Source of the DNA: Carposina sasakii
Lineage: Eukaryota > Arthropoda > Insecta > Lepidoptera > Carposinidae
Direction: 5' to 3'
Assembly (NCBI GenBank): GCA_014607495.2
Contig: CP053172.1
Span: forward strand, 8,818,888 to 8,882,887
DNA length: 64,000 nt
Shown here: one piece after another, positions 41,711-52,810 of the stretch
Layout of the letters: each line of letters begins with the position of its first letter
Numbering within the stretch: the stretch's first letter is position 1
The notes under the pieces: generated by a model
Told to the model about the DNA's origin: nothing
What the model saw: only the letters and a program-made list of their open reading frames with translations
The model's database searches: none
Translations under genes and position numbers: made by a program

Positions 41711-42037
41711 GACTGTTTATTAAACAAACATACTGTGACTAGCGAAATAAATACAGATTTTTATGTAGTGTTTGTTGCGGAATAATAACTAATTAAGAGT
41801 ACGTAAGTAAAGGGCTCCTTATTTTGATCTAAGATTGATATAAGTGATCTGATACTTTGAAATATAAAAATATTTGTTATTATCGAATTCCCTGATTTTA
41901 TTTTTTGGAAATCGATCTTTTAGACCTCGATTTTTTTGTGGATCGATTCATTAGGTCACGATTCGAATCGATTCAAAAATCGATATTTTTCGGAAAGAAT
42001 CGCCATCCCTACGAAGCAGTACCTAACACAGACTAAG

Positions 42038-42442
42038 GATTCGGCGGGAAAAGCTGGAAGGGTGCAGGTGTAATTTTCTTGTGAAAATAAAAAATTATTT
42101 GTAAATGGCTTGCATGTGTTCGTAAAGTGATGCTTTCTGGTAGATAAGTTATATTTTGATTACTTGTGATGTGAATCTAGTGCGTGTGCATGGTTTTATA
42201 CGCAAGTAAGCTGAGTAAAACTTTATCCGGAATACGATCTCTTCATGGGCCCATGTAAGTTGTTTCTGCAATAACTTTTCATTTTGACTAACTTCACACT
42301 TGTTCTTGAGGATTTTCCCGGCGTTTCCATTCATCATCATCATTATCATCCATCTTAAATTCAGAAATCATTTACTAAATACAATGGCTGTATGGGCTTA
42401 GTTTCCTTTGCCTTTCCTTCGGGATAAACTAAAAAAAAAAAA
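42038..42442 (+). mobile_element. ~405-bp polyA-tailed retroposon, copy 1 of tandem pair
   Basis: Starts GATTCGGCGGGAAAAGCTGG, ends TTCGGGATAAACTAAAAAAA. A 14-bp duplication TAACACAGACTAAG lies at 42024-42037 and 42443-42456. Copies share the same 5' start (42038, 42465, 63527), as a SINE or full-length short element would. No tRNA-like or 5S-like head was recognised. An antisense ORF of ~65 codons is shared with the next copy but is more likely incidental. Confidence 0.88.
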
Positions 42443-42464
42443 TAACACAGACTAAGTAGATATT

Positions 42465-42873
42465 GAGATTCGGCGGGAAAAGCTGGAAGGGTGCAGGTGT
42501 AATTTTCTTGTGAAAATCAAAAATTATTTGTAAATGGCTTGCATGTGTCCGTAAGGTGATGTTTTCTGGTAGACAAGTTATATTTTGATTACTTGTGGTG
42601 TGAATCTAGTGCGTGTGCATGGTTTTATACGCAGGTAAGCCGAGTAAAACTTTAGCCGGATCACGATCTCTTCATGGGCGCATGTAAGTTGTTTCTGCAA
42701 TAATTTTTCATTTTGACTAACTTTACATTTGTTCTTGAGGATTTTCCCGACGTTTCCATTCATCATCATTGTCATTCATCATAAATTCAGAATACATTTT
42801 ACTAAACAATGATTAGGCTATATGGGCTTAGTTCCCCTTGCCTTTCCTTCGGGATAAACTAAAAAAAAAAAAA
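42465..42873 (+). mobile_element. ~405-bp polyA-tailed retroposon, copy 2 of tandem pair
   Basis: Same start and A-tail as copy 1, with its own 12-bp duplication TAAGTAGATATT at 42453-42464 and 42874-42885. Its left duplication overlaps the right duplication of copy 1, so the two insertions hit adjacent sites independently. Confidence 0.88.
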
Positions 42874-42889
42874 TAAGTAGATATTCTAC

Positions 42890-43690
42890 TACCTACTTTT
42901 TTAAATCATAAAAGTTGGACCGTTTTTCTTGCAGCGTTTGTATGGGCGGCATGGTCCGCTAGGAGTAAATGTGTTCTGTGCACTCGGTCTAGTGATTGAT
43001 TTCATTGATTACTTCTAAGTTCTATTCTTTTAAGGAAGGAAGAGATGTTCAGCAAACTTTTAGGAAGGTAAGAAAATTTTAGTCTCAAATTTAGTCTAGA
43101 ATTTATCAGAGGTTATTAAAGCTTAATTTCGGTAAGGCTTTAGTTTTTTCTGATCTTGAGTAAAGGTAGGTATTCTTTTACACAAAAATTACTGAACAGA
43201 TTTTGATAAAATTAATTTGAATGTTATATCAGTTCATACCAGGATGGTTCATACATCAGAATAGCACATTTTGAATTTTGAGTGACATTCATTTTTAAGT
43301 GTAAAAACAGGTGTAAAATAAGTTCTACTGATTTCTATTTTCTACTGATAAATATATTAAAAGAAGAAGAAACATTAAAAGTCAGGTGCCTCAGACTCAG
43401 ACAATACAAAATTGTGAGCCAAGCTTAGGTTTATTAAAGAAGTTAAGGCTTTATGTATGTACTCATCTCACATTAATTTATGATTTTGGTAAATAAATAA
43501 AATAAAGTAATTTAATTTGGAAGTGAATTTTGTTCTTGTCTATTTGTCTGATTCATAGAATAACTCCTGCCTGATTTCAGAACTAATATTTTTTGTATGT
43601 AGTGACACAGATAATGTTACATCGTTACTAATGCTCACATACAAAGAAACTATGTACTTGGTGAAATGCACTCTAAATTAAGGATTATTC
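42890..43690. other. No gene recognised
   Basis: AT-rich, no supported ORF or repeat family. Confidence 0.4.
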
Positions 43691-43800
43691 CCGTTCGTGC
43701 CACCAGTGGGACGTATGGGAAATTAATAAAATATTAAAATTTCGTTCCCGTTCGTCCCACTGGTGGGACGAAGCCTGGTGGGACGACAGGGATTCAGCTT
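43690..43800. repeat. Local GTCCCAC/GTGGGAC inverted and direct repeats
   Basis: CGTTCGTCCCACTGGTGGGACG and two nearby variants (GTGCCACCAGTGGGACG, CCTGGTGGGACGAC) form alternative hairpins. Class unknown. Confidence 0.5.
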
Positions 43801-43902
43801 TGTTTGCCGAGTTTTGGCTAGTGTATAGCTATCGGGATGAAAAATAATGTTGCCAATATGTAATTTAGAAAAGAGATGGTAAAATTCGTCATCCGAGTAA
43901 TT

Positions 43903-43978
43903 GACCCGGTAACTCAGTGGTTAGAGCGGCTGGCACGGTTTGCAGTGGTCGTGGGTTCTATTCCCACTTGGCTGAAGA
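43903..43978 (+). repeat. tRNA-like SINE head or tRNA pseudogene
   Basis: TAACTCAGTGGTTAGAGCG is a D-arm/A-box and GTGGGTTCTATTCCCAC a paired T-arm/B-box (five-base stem). The acceptor halves (GACCCGG and TTGGCTG) do not pair and the anticodon arm is not convincing, so a working tRNA is unlikely. Confidence 0.6.
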
Positions 43979-43979
43979 A

Positions 43980-45107
43980 TTTTTTCCATTTCTTTATTAA
44001 TAATTTCCAAAATTAATTGTTTATTATTACATATATTCTTATTTTCAATATTCTTTTATGACTGTTAAAAAAGTCAAATATAGCTACACTTGTAAAGAAA
44101 AAATAAGGAAGTGGTAGGTACTTACCAAAGATTATTATGAAACCCAAATAATTTTGATTTAATTTTTAATATAAAAAAGGGATACTTAGGTGTATTAATA
44201 AAAATGCCTGATTTCAGCATAGGAGTTATTCTAGGAACCTAGTTATATATTTTTTAACTACCATTTATTGTATGCAGTTACAATGATAATGTAGTCATGT
44301 GCATAGTAATTAGCGCCCTCATTCAAAGGAACTATTTGGTGAAATAATTTAAGTAGGTACCTAACAAGCATGTATCAAGTAACATGACTCTTGTAAGAAA
44401 ATGTAATGATGCAAAACAGTTTTCTATTATAAAAGTGTATTTGGATATTTTACAAACCCTGGTTGCAGCCACGTTGCAACACAATGCACGCTATAACTCG
44501 AAGTTTTCTTTACAGTGCTGCATGCAAGGAAGGAAGCAAGTGTTCCAAGGAGCTTGTGATGACGTAGCTATATAGCTTTTACTGTGCCGGCATCATTCGT
44601 GGCGGCGGCCGCCCGCTTGTCCCACCTTCGTCCCCCTGCTGTCACGCATCTTCCGTCAGATTGTCCTGAATTGAATAACTTTTGATGTAAGTATACCCAT
44701 TTACATGCTTGTGCTGATGTGGGGATTCATTAGAATACATCAGCTGCCTCTCCTTCCGTGCGTGATGTAACTGATAGACTAAAGAACTCGAGCATTTACC
44801 CAGGGTTCGAAGTGATAATTATCATGATATAAATATACCTTGATAATTATAAAATATGAAAACTAAAATAATTTAAGTTAATTATGTGTATCCGAACGTC
44901 ATTTGCTTATCCAAACTATCGAAACGCACTAAACATCAAACAAAACGTTTGACTGACGAGAGAAATGTTAATTTATTTTCTATATAGGTAAATACTTTCT
45001 TACTTTATTTTGACGCCATAAAAGTCTGAATTAAATTGCGTATTTCTCACAGTTATTCTTTGCCGTTTATTTGTATGCCGTTTATATGGGGTTAATATAA
45101 TATTATT
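43980..45107. other. No gene recognised
   Basis: Mostly AT-rich. About 44580-44640 is GC-rich (GTGGCGGCGGCCGCCC) without an accompanying ORF or splice pattern that I trust. Confidence 0.4.
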
Positions 45108-45115
45108 ATTTAAAT

Positions 45116-45302
45116 CAGTGGTTCCCAAAGTGGTCCAGGTGGACCCCCAGGGCTCCACAGAAGACTCAGTGGGGGTCTACGTTGATGTGAAAAAATGGAG
45201 GTTCACAATTAATTTGTATGTGGTGTAGGCCTGTAGGGGGTCTACCAGAACCAGTTATCTTTTAAAAGGGGTCTATGAGTAAAAAAAGTTTGGCAACTTC
45301 TG
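45116..45302. mobile_element. hAT MITE (187 bp)
   Basis: CAGTGGTTCCCAAAGTGG at the left and the complement of CAGAAGTTGCCAAAC at the right. 8-bp duplication ATTTAAAT at 45108-45115 and 45303-45310. CAGTGGTTCCCAAA ends are a classic hAT terminal pattern. Confidence 0.88.
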
Positions 45303-45427
45303 ATTTAAATAAAGAAAATTTCATTAAATTAAATGGCAAATCAGCTTTGATAAAAATATTTATCTTGATAATTTCGAACCCTGCATTTACTATGTTAAAC
45401 GTGGATATAGTAGGTACTTATCACCTT

Positions 45428-45911
45428 GGTTGTCGCCTTCTGCGAGGAGGTTATGACAACAAAGGAGACAGCGGAGCGGGCGAGAGAGCAGGATGCTGCA
45501 GCAGACCCGCTCCGCCGCGCGATGCCTCGCAGAGGGCGGCGTGCCTACGACCGCCTTCCCCCATAAGGGGGGCTCGGGGTGGCGGACAGGTTGACCGTCG
45601 CCCATCGTATCGACTCCCCGAGTCGTGCGACGTGCATGTGTTTCGCACGTCGTCGACGGGGACGGGCGGCCACAGGGCGCTAAACCTAAGCGCTCCCCTG
45701 AGGTAAGCCCACCGCGATGTGGTAGCGGGCGTGCCGTCCCGCGGGTCCTGTGGTCGAATGCTTCGGTAGACTCACGGGCCCGCGGACTTAAGCGGCGACG
45801 AGAAACACCCTTGGGTTTTAGTGGGTATTGCGTCGGGGCCACATAACCCGCCCTGCGAATCCCGTGCCGCCGGCGGGTATGCGTAAAAGCATTTTGCCAA
45901 GGTTAAAAAAA
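45428..45911 (+). mobile_element. 5'-truncated GC-rich LINE 3' UTR
   Basis: A GC-rich block (GAGACAGCGGAGCGGGCGAG, GGTGGCGGACAGGTTGACCG, GGTATTGCGTCGGGGCCAC) ends GCATTTTGCCAAGGTT plus seven As. A 15-bp duplication GGTACTTATCACCTT flanks it at 45413-45427 and 45912-45926. This is the layout of a 5'-truncated non-LTR insertion. ORFs across it (both strands) are GC-driven. I recall this 3' UTR type from lepidopteran R1/Jockey-related elements but cannot name it with certainty. Confidence 0.87.
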
Positions 45912-45926
45912 GGTACTTATCACCTT

Positions 45927-46734
45927 ATGATCCTTCGGTTCTGACCACCCCATTTCGGGAACACAAGTCGTCTGTAGGTATATGTAAGTATGTATGTATG
46001 TACCTACTTATAATTAGTAGAGCATAATATATTAAAGAATTTTAAATTTTCGTTTTATTTTCAGGAAATGAAGATACCACAAAAAATGGCGACTTCCCTG
46101 CATGCACAGCAGATGCTTCTCCAATCTAGACACGCGGTAGCGTGTCAAGTCAAGTTCCAGCTGTAACTACTTACTCTTCTAGTTTTATTATCAACTAGCT
46201 TTTGCCCGCCACTTCGTCCGCGTAGATTACCGAATTACAGATTCCGTACTCTTAATGTAAGCAAAATTTCAAGAAGATTTGTCGACGACGCCACTTTAGC
46301 TTCTCTCCCAGTGACAAGCACAAATAATATGCGATAGATATGCCTCGCTTGTTTCTTAGAATTACCTATTTAGGTATTTACTAGTCGATAAGTTTAATAT
46401 TAGTGTGTTTTTTACTATGTATTTAGTACCTATCTGATATTTGTGTCTTTTCTCGTAACGCAAAGGGAGTTATGGTTCTAGCTACCTACGCTACAATAAT
46501 AAATATATTTTTGCGTAAGAGGGTACTCTTTGCTTCTGCTGTCCGCGTCTCATTTGCCGAACCCTTCGGAATCTTTCTGTCATCGACAAGTCCAAGTACA
46601 TGACTGATGTATAACTAGACATGATGTATGACTTAGTCCATGTGACCCACGCTCGATGTTATAGACCTCAGTTCGATGCCAGAATCATATCACAACTGCT
46701 AGAAATTCGACAAAAACGCCATAGTGGAAGTATC
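45927..46734. other. No gene recognised; one repeat fragment
   Basis: 46195-46245 (CAACTAGCTTTTGCCCGCC, ACTTCGTCCGCGTAGATT) is the terminal motif of an abundant lepidopteran repeat. The rest is unassigned. Confidence 0.5.
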
Positions 46735-47620
46735 TATCCCCTCAGTCCTGTCCAACCTGCGGCCCTCACCCCCAGCCTCTCAGGTAACAACGATGTCTTG
46801 GAGTCAGATGCAGAGTCCTCCGACGCGGAAGTTTTTTCCGCGGCTTCTTACCCCTCTCGCCCCTTCTCCCCTTTGGAGGAAGAATGTACTATGGTAGAGC
46901 GTAAGGCCGTATCTCCCCCTCCCCTAACCGCAGCGGGGCCTAAGACGCTAAGGCCCGCGTCTGGTCGGCCCCCAACCCCTGAACGCAAGCAAGTTTCTCA
47001 GGGGACTGACTCGTGTTCACACTACACACACGTTAGGACACCCGGTCCCACCCGTCCTAGCGGGTTACGGTACACGTGAATCTAGGCAGGGAAACGTCTT
47101 GTTCTTTACATTAGACGGTGTGCCAAAGGGCCTTCAGTCCGATGGCGGCACCTTGCCCCCCCTCCGCCTCCTCCGCGGATACATTTGCGGTAGATCTCAT
47201 AAATTTCTTAAGCTCTGAATTTCCGCATATTATGGATATTTATAGGCCTGACTCTGGCCTGTCGGGTGCCCTCGGGGCGCCCCCCTGCTCCCCGCCCATC
47301 AGGCAATTCATCTGCTGCCTTGGAGTCACCGCTCCAAGTGTAGAGAGCCCGCGTATTGCGGTGAGCCTATCGGCATGTAAGTTCGGCCATAGTAGCCGCT
47401 TCTGTCACGCTTCGCCGCAATGCGTAGGCTTTGCTGAGGGTAAGTAATGTTCTCGGGACAAGTCTGTCGCCCCCATAGGTTGCTGTAACTGCGGTCAGCC
47501 GCAACTTTACCTACGGTCACAGAGACACGCGGTATGCCCCTCGCTCCCCCCGCGCCTGACCTCTAGCACTCTGTTACACTCTACTTTTGACAACCTCCCC
47601 CTGCTACTTGAAGTTTGCTA
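46735..47620 (+). pseudogene. LINE ORF1 copy 1: tandem, deleted fragments
   Basis: 46735-46990 is the middle of ORF1 (SRPFSPLEEECTMVERKAV, GPKTLRPASGRPPTPE). Then comes 5'-UTR sequence (about 47020-47140: CAGGGGACTGACTCGTGTTC, ACGGTGTGCCAAAGGGCC), then a new ORF1 start at ATG 47142 (FPHIMDIYRPDSGLSG). A deletion leads straight to the knuckle region (KFGHSSRFCHASPQC) and, after another, to FDNLPLLLEV near 47605. So a partial unit is followed by a second partial unit in the same orientation. Confidence 0.8.
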
Positions 47621-47624
47621 TTAT

Positions 47625-48690
47625 TTTTTATTTTATATTAGTTTAGGTACCTTATTTTGTATTTTTGTTATAATCTTACATTTTTTCATTAATTGTATTC
47701 TAGTATAAGTACCTATAGGTAAGATTATTTTTATTTTTACAAATCGTCGTTCTATGTTTAGCGGCCGTTATTTTTTTATATAAATAATGGAAATGCCAGG
47801 AGCTTTGTGTCCAGTTCATCCTTGCCATTTTTAAGGGGTAGGTAAAGTTTTCTTCCTCGCGTTCGACCATCCGTCGAAGTTGTAACTTAGAATCTTCATC
47901 GAAGCATGCAGTGAGAGTGTATGTAGTCTGTGCGGTCGGGGGTAGGGTGCTGTAGTGTTTAACATAGTACAATTCTTATAAATTATATTATTAGACCAAC
48001 GCGGCTGTCATCGGCTGGGCGCACTACATTCGTTGTACTAAATTCCGTGCACTTTTTTCCGGTGAGGGTAGTCTCAAGGAGTATTGCACCGTTTATGGGT
48101 GCTAATTTATATTTTTCTATTCTTATTTATTTTAAATTGGTCTCACAACCAGTAGGATTAAACCTCGAGCGTTAACCATATCTCTTTCACCATCTCATTT
48201 TAATACGCTTGGTTTGCTCAAGCAAAAGGGTGAAGTCTTCAACTTCACCCAGATCCACCAGATCGATATCATCAGCTTCATTTTAGTCTAGGCAGTTTGT
48301 TTCTATTTTACCTATTATCTTACATTTTTATTTTTTTTATTGTGTAGGTACTAGTATAAGTAGGTAAGTTTATCTTATTTTTTTCTAAGCGTCGTTCTAT
48401 GTTTAGCAACCGTTATTTTTATTAACTTTTTCTTACATCTTTTCCGTAATTAACTTTACTTTATATCTCTATATCTTTCCCCCGGTATGTAGAAAGCGAA
48501 AATGGCAGCAGCCTTGTGTCCCAGTAACTGTTCATCCTTGCCATTTTAAGAGGTATAGTTTTCTTCCTCGAGTTCGACCATCTGTCGAAGTTGTAAGAGT
48601 CTTCATTGAAGCATGTATGAGCCGAGTATATTCATGTAGTATCTTACATTTTTATTTAATTTATTGTGTACTAGTATAAGTAGGTAGGAA
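47625..48690 (+). repeat. Repeated LINE 3' UTR-like sequence
   Basis: 47650-47930 and 48300-48640 share TCTTACATTTTT, CTAGTATAAGTA, GTCGTTCTATGTTTAGC, CCGTTATTTTTA, TTCATCCTTGCCATTTT and TTCGACCATC-GTCGAAGTTGTAA; a third partial unit begins near 48640. Between them, GGGTGAAGTCTTCAACTTCACCC (about 48227-48249) forms a hairpin. Probably 3' UTR of the LINE whose ORF1 lies upstream. Confidence 0.65.
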
Positions 48691-48796
48691 CTATCGTACG
48701 AAGGATTACTACTGTAAGTTCCATAGATATCGGAAACAAATATATTTCGCCTATAGTTATTCTCCTCTATGATCGGTCGTGTCCGGTTTTTTTTTT

Positions 48797-48890
48797 TTTT
48801 TTTGAATGACAAATGATGGTAGCCTGAAGGGCTTTTCCATCTTCACCGAGCTAGGTGGCGTGCGCTGAAGGCGCACAACCGAAAGTTTTT
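48797..48890 (-). repeat. Retroposon 3' end with A tail
   Basis: On the minus strand: TTGTGCGCCTTCAGCGCACG, GCCCTTCAGGCTACCATCAT, TTGTCATTC, then about 17 As. Same family as 6998-7080. Confidence 0.7.
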
Positions 48891-49289
48891 AGGACTACGC
48901 GACCTGTGCATCCCAGTTGCGCTGGGATATTGTCGCATTGGGGAGTTAAACAAATAGTTAAATGACTTTTTATAGGATGACTGGTAGGGATCATGTCCCA
49001 GCAGTGTCCTACTATGACTCTACCTACTAAGGGTTCCAAGTAAGAACCCGCCGCTAAAGAACCCTCAAAAGAACTACGGCGGGGATTGTGTTGGCCATGG
49101 AAGGTCAGGACAGCGCTGCCTACTTGGTCAGTCACCTGCCTGGTGTGTATGCATTTATGAGGTTAGTGCAGCGTCCCTCCGACGGGGCGCCACTTTCTAT
49201 GTGAATTTTCGTAAGTATAAACTAGACTAAGTGTGGCCAACTATACCGCTGCGGTGTTAGCCTCATCCACGAGTAGTGAGTAAGGAGGG

Positions 49290-50878
49290 CTATGAGAGGG
49301 AAAGTTTTAGGGAGGTAATAACCTCCCTATACTTTAAAAGAGTCTGAAAGTATATAGACGCGCGGCCAGAAAGTCTGGCCGCCTCTAAGGCCTCTGCTAC
49401 CTCTAGTAGCAGGGGGAGGTTTTCAAAGGTGGAGTCTAGCAGATTGCTAAACTCTGCGTTAGGCGCGGGGGGTGGTGGGGGGATACTACCTGAAGGGCGT
49501 ATCCTCGGGTCACGGCTTGAGTATGCGGGTTTGGGACTAGGGGCCTCAGGAGGTTGTTGGGACAAGTTGAGAGGCTTTGCCCACGCATTTGAGACCAATG
49601 CTGGGAAAGAAAGTTGGCTAGGCGCGGGTGCAGCTCGACCGGGGTTAGTGGCCTTATGTGAGCTGCTCAGCACCGTGTGAGGCACGGTGTCGGGGAAACG
49701 CGCTCTGTAACGCTTGGTTGCCCTTTTGGCCTTAGGGGCCTTGGGGCAACCGCGGTAGTTGGCTGGGTGACCAGTCTGGCCGCAGTTGCAGAATTCTACT
49801 GGCGTAACAGCTTTGTCACGAGGGCAGTCCTTGCTGGGGTGGGAACCCTCAGCGCACCCCACGCACTGCGGCGCGGCATGGTAGAAGCGGCTACTGTGGC
49901 CGAACTTCTGGCAATTATGGCATTGCGCCGGAAGACTTTTCTTGTGTGGGACCTCCACACTGACACCTTACAAACCGCATACTGACGTGATGTCAAAGAT
50001 GCGTTTGCCGGCATCGGACCTATCAAGGGTGACAAGTACCATGTCATACTTGTGCTTAGTATGAACGTTTTGCATTCGGCGGACCGAATGCACTGGGAGT
50101 GAGGAGGAGGATTTAAGATCCTCCATGACCTCATCGTCCGTAAACTGGACGGGGACACCACGTACTACTGCCCGGAGTTGGCGTTCCTCCGGCAATGCGT
50201 AAGTATGATAGAAGATCCTTTCGGATGCGAAGAGGCTCGTAAGAGCACGATGGTCTCCTATTGAGACGGGGCAGATACGGATACCTAGTTCCGTATTGGT
50301 GGCGCGGCTGTAACGAATGTTGACGTCCTTTAGACGAGCGCTAAGGGAAGTCCATTTAGACTTGTCCCTTAGGAAAATCGGAGGTGGTGTGGCGGCTTTA
50401 GGAGCCGCTACCGGGGGCGTTGGCGGGCGAGGCCGTACAGACGCGGGCCTCAGCGTCTTAGTCGGGGGCGAGGACGCCCCGCTGTCGACAAGGGAAGGAG
50501 AGGTACGACTTCGCTTCCGTTCGACAGTAGTCCACTCTTCCTCCATAGGGGAGGATGGGCGGGATGGAGAGGAGTCCTCAAAGGATATCTCCTCATCAGG
50601 GGACTCTGCCACCTCCATAGAGGCAGGAGAGCTCTGAGAACAGGGCATGGGTGAGGATAGCGGCGACAAGCCAAGTTCCGGCTGCTGTGCGTGGGCTGAC
50701 TGCAAATGGCCTGAAGGGCCGGGGGGGAGGGGGCAGGCTTCCCTGAAGGGGTTGCCCGCGACTCCATGTATTAGGTCAGGATTGATGGATTCAAAGACAC
50801 GGAATAACGGATGAACTCTAAAATTTCAGAGTCATCGAGGGGAATCGCAGATGAGGCGAGGGGGCGTGACGATGCCAT
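49290..50878 (-). pseudogene. LINE ORF1 copy 2 (nearly intact)
   Basis: From the conserved ORF1 start (ATG 50878) the N-terminus is broken by a frameshift. From 50705 one frame runs to 49290 with a single TAA at 49967-49965. It contains a Ser/Pro-rich acidic region, VERKRSRTSPS, the PRE_C2HC-type domain (IFYHTYALPEERQLRAVVRG, SLPVHSVRRMQN, GKRIFDITSVCGL), then knuckles (CHNCQKFGHSSRFYHAAPQC, CNCGQTGHPANYRGC). One knuckle Cys is replaced by Tyr (RFYHAAP versus RFCHAAP in copy 3). The C-terminus is FENLPLLLEVAEALEAARLS. ORF1 proteins of this type bind LINE RNA. No ORF2 follows towards 48890. Confidence 0.87.
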
Positions 50879-51402
50879 CGAGTAGAAGGCCCTTTGGCAC
50901 GCCACCTATTGTAGGAGACAAGTCTCCCTGCCTGGGATTGATAGGGAGGTGTACCTATTCGTGTACCGGATCCCACTTGGAGTAGTGGGACCGGGTGTCC
51001 TAGTGTGAGTGTGGTGTGTACACGACACAGTCCCCTGAGAAACTTGTGCTCAGGGGTTGAGTGCTGCCCGCAATGGGCACCGGAGTCCGTGCTCGCCCGT
51101 GTTGAGGTGCCGTTCGATCGGGACCCGGTGGCCGCCTAACTCCGCGATTGGGATCTAGGCCTTGGGGGCTACCATCGTCTGGTCCCTTCTGTGATAGGGT
51201 AGGGGTTTTTCCTTTTCAGCGCCCATAGCGGGCGTACACACGTCACACACATTAGGACATCCGGCCCCCCCGGCCCCCCTCTCACAGCGGGACACGGTAC
51301 ATTTTTCACCTCCACGGTACACTAGTAGGTACACCTCCCTGTCAATCCTAGGCAGGGAGACTTCTCCTACATTAGGCGGTGTGCCAAAGGGCCTTCAGCC
51401 CA
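50879..51402. promoter_or_regulatory. Head-to-head LINE 5' UTRs
   Basis: The minus copy's 5' UTR (about 50879-51060) and the plus copy's (about 51240-51402) face each other and share inverted sequence: CAAAGGGCC / GGCCCTTTG, CCTAGGCAGGGAGAC / GTCTCCCTGCCTGGG and ATTAGGACATCCGG versus its complement. LINEs of this kind carry internal promoters here, so divergent transcription is possible. Confidence 0.55.
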
Positions 51403-52375
51403 ATGGCGTCACCTTGCCCCCCCTCAGCCTCCTCCGTGGGTCTCCCGGATGACGAATTGTTAGCATTTGTGCGATTTATGATCGCACGTGACCCGTCATG
51501 TTTGGTTTCCTATATGGAAACTCGGGATGCCCCTTCAGGGCAACCCGTTACCCCCCCCCCGGCCCCTCTGGCCTGTTGAGTGCCCCCTCAGGGCGCCCCT
51601 CTTCCCCTCTACCTTCTTCTGCATTGGAGTCTCCGCTCCAACTGCTGAGCGCCCGCGCATTGCGGACGGCGGTGAGCCTATCGCCGCCTTCTTCCCCAAT
51701 GCCCTGCTCCCAGGCCTCGCCTGCCTCTATGGAGGTCAGCGAGTCCTCAGACACGGAAGGGTCATCAGTGACCTCTTCCGAGTCTTCCCCTTCCCGACCC
51801 CCCTCCCCGATGGAGGAGGGATGGACTGCCGTAGAGCGAAAGCGCGGCCGATCATCTCCATCTCCCAACCGCAGCGGGGCGTCATCGCCCCCCGCAAAGA
51901 CGCTGAGGCCCGCATCTGATCGGTCTCGTGACTCGCCCCCCCCCTCCCGCGGCTCCTAAAGCCGCAACTCCACCACCGATTTTCCTTAGGGATAAATCGA
52001 AGTGGACCGCCCTCAGCGGACGTCTCAACGAATTGAAGATTCGTTATAGTCGGGCTACTAACACCGAGATAGCCATCCGCATTTGCCCCGTCTCAATAGG
52101 AGACCATCGCGCATTAACGCGCTTTCTCACATCGGAAAGGATCGAGTATCATACCTTCGCTCTCCCGGAGGAACGCCAACTCTGGGCAGTCCTACGCGGA
52201 GTCCCCGTCCAATTTACGGACGAAGAGGTATTGGAGGATCTTAAATCCTCCTCCTCGCTCCCGGTGCATTCGGTCCACCGAATGCAGAACGCTCCCACGA
52301 AACACAAGTACGATATGGTACTTGTGTCTCTCGAGAGGTCCACTGTTGGCAAGCGCATTTTCGACATTTCGTCGG

Positions 52376-52586
52376 TGTTCTGGCCGCCGCGGGGCGTGAC
52401 AGAGACGCGAGGGGGGTACGCCATCGCGTGACAACCCGACGACCAGTCACTCAAAATCAGCGTCGCGGGACGGTTCGGTCTCTCGAAAATACACGTAGTG
52501 GCGATCGCGGAGCAATTATCGTGAAGTGTTCGAACGGAGATCAAGAGGGAATCTGCCGCGGGGTAAACTTTACACTTAAGATATTA

Positions 52587-52677
<91 letters not shown>

Positions 52678-52810
52678 TGCCACACCTTGGTCCCTACCCT
52701 AGCTAGCTGGATACTACACAAGGGCAGGGCAGGGGCTGCGCGGGCGTCCATCAAGCTACAAGGTAAGGAGATATGACAGAATAAATCGTAACCGCATGAT
52801 ATCCCTAACA
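52376..52810 (+). mobile_element. Solo LTR (435 bp) in LINE ORF1
   Basis: Runs TGTTCTGGCC...CCCTAACA, with a 5-bp duplication GTCGG at 52371-52375 and 52811-52815. Orientation is uncertain. Comparison with ORF1 copy 2 shows that ORF1 homology stops and resumes exactly at these ends. It contains an expanded TA repeat (about 52590-52672). No related internal region is in the window. Confidence 0.85.
52590..52672. repeat. (TA)n microsatellite, about 40 repeats
   Basis: Uninterrupted TA dinucleotides inside the solo LTR. Confidence 0.95.

Larger units (their letters stand above)
41024..42011. mobile_element. Non-autonomous hAT element (988 bp) carrying nested insertions
   Basis: Ends TAGGAATGGCAATCT and the complement of TAGGGATGGCGATTC, with a perfect 8-bp duplication CGAAGCAG at 41016-41023 and 42012-42019. 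Subterminal ATCGATT/AATCGAT motifs recur at both ends, as expected for transposase binding sites. No transposase is present. The interior contains a SINE (about 41255-41520) and the tiny element at 41662-41710. Confidence 0.9.

Noticed and set aside
42149..42775. Conserved ~65-codon minus-strand ORF in two retroposon copies
   Set aside because: The two ORFs are antisense within copies of one short non-coding retroposon; similarity follows from shared descent of the DNA, not evident selection.
43903..43978. Functional tRNA gene
   Set aside because: A-box and B-box regions are present, but the acceptor ends do not pair and no anticodon arm is credible. A SINE head or pseudogene is more likely.
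45390..45842. Overlapping ORFs on both strands in a GC-rich block
   Set aside because: The block is a 5'-truncated LINE 3' UTR with A tail and a 15-bp target duplication; the ORFs reflect GC richness.
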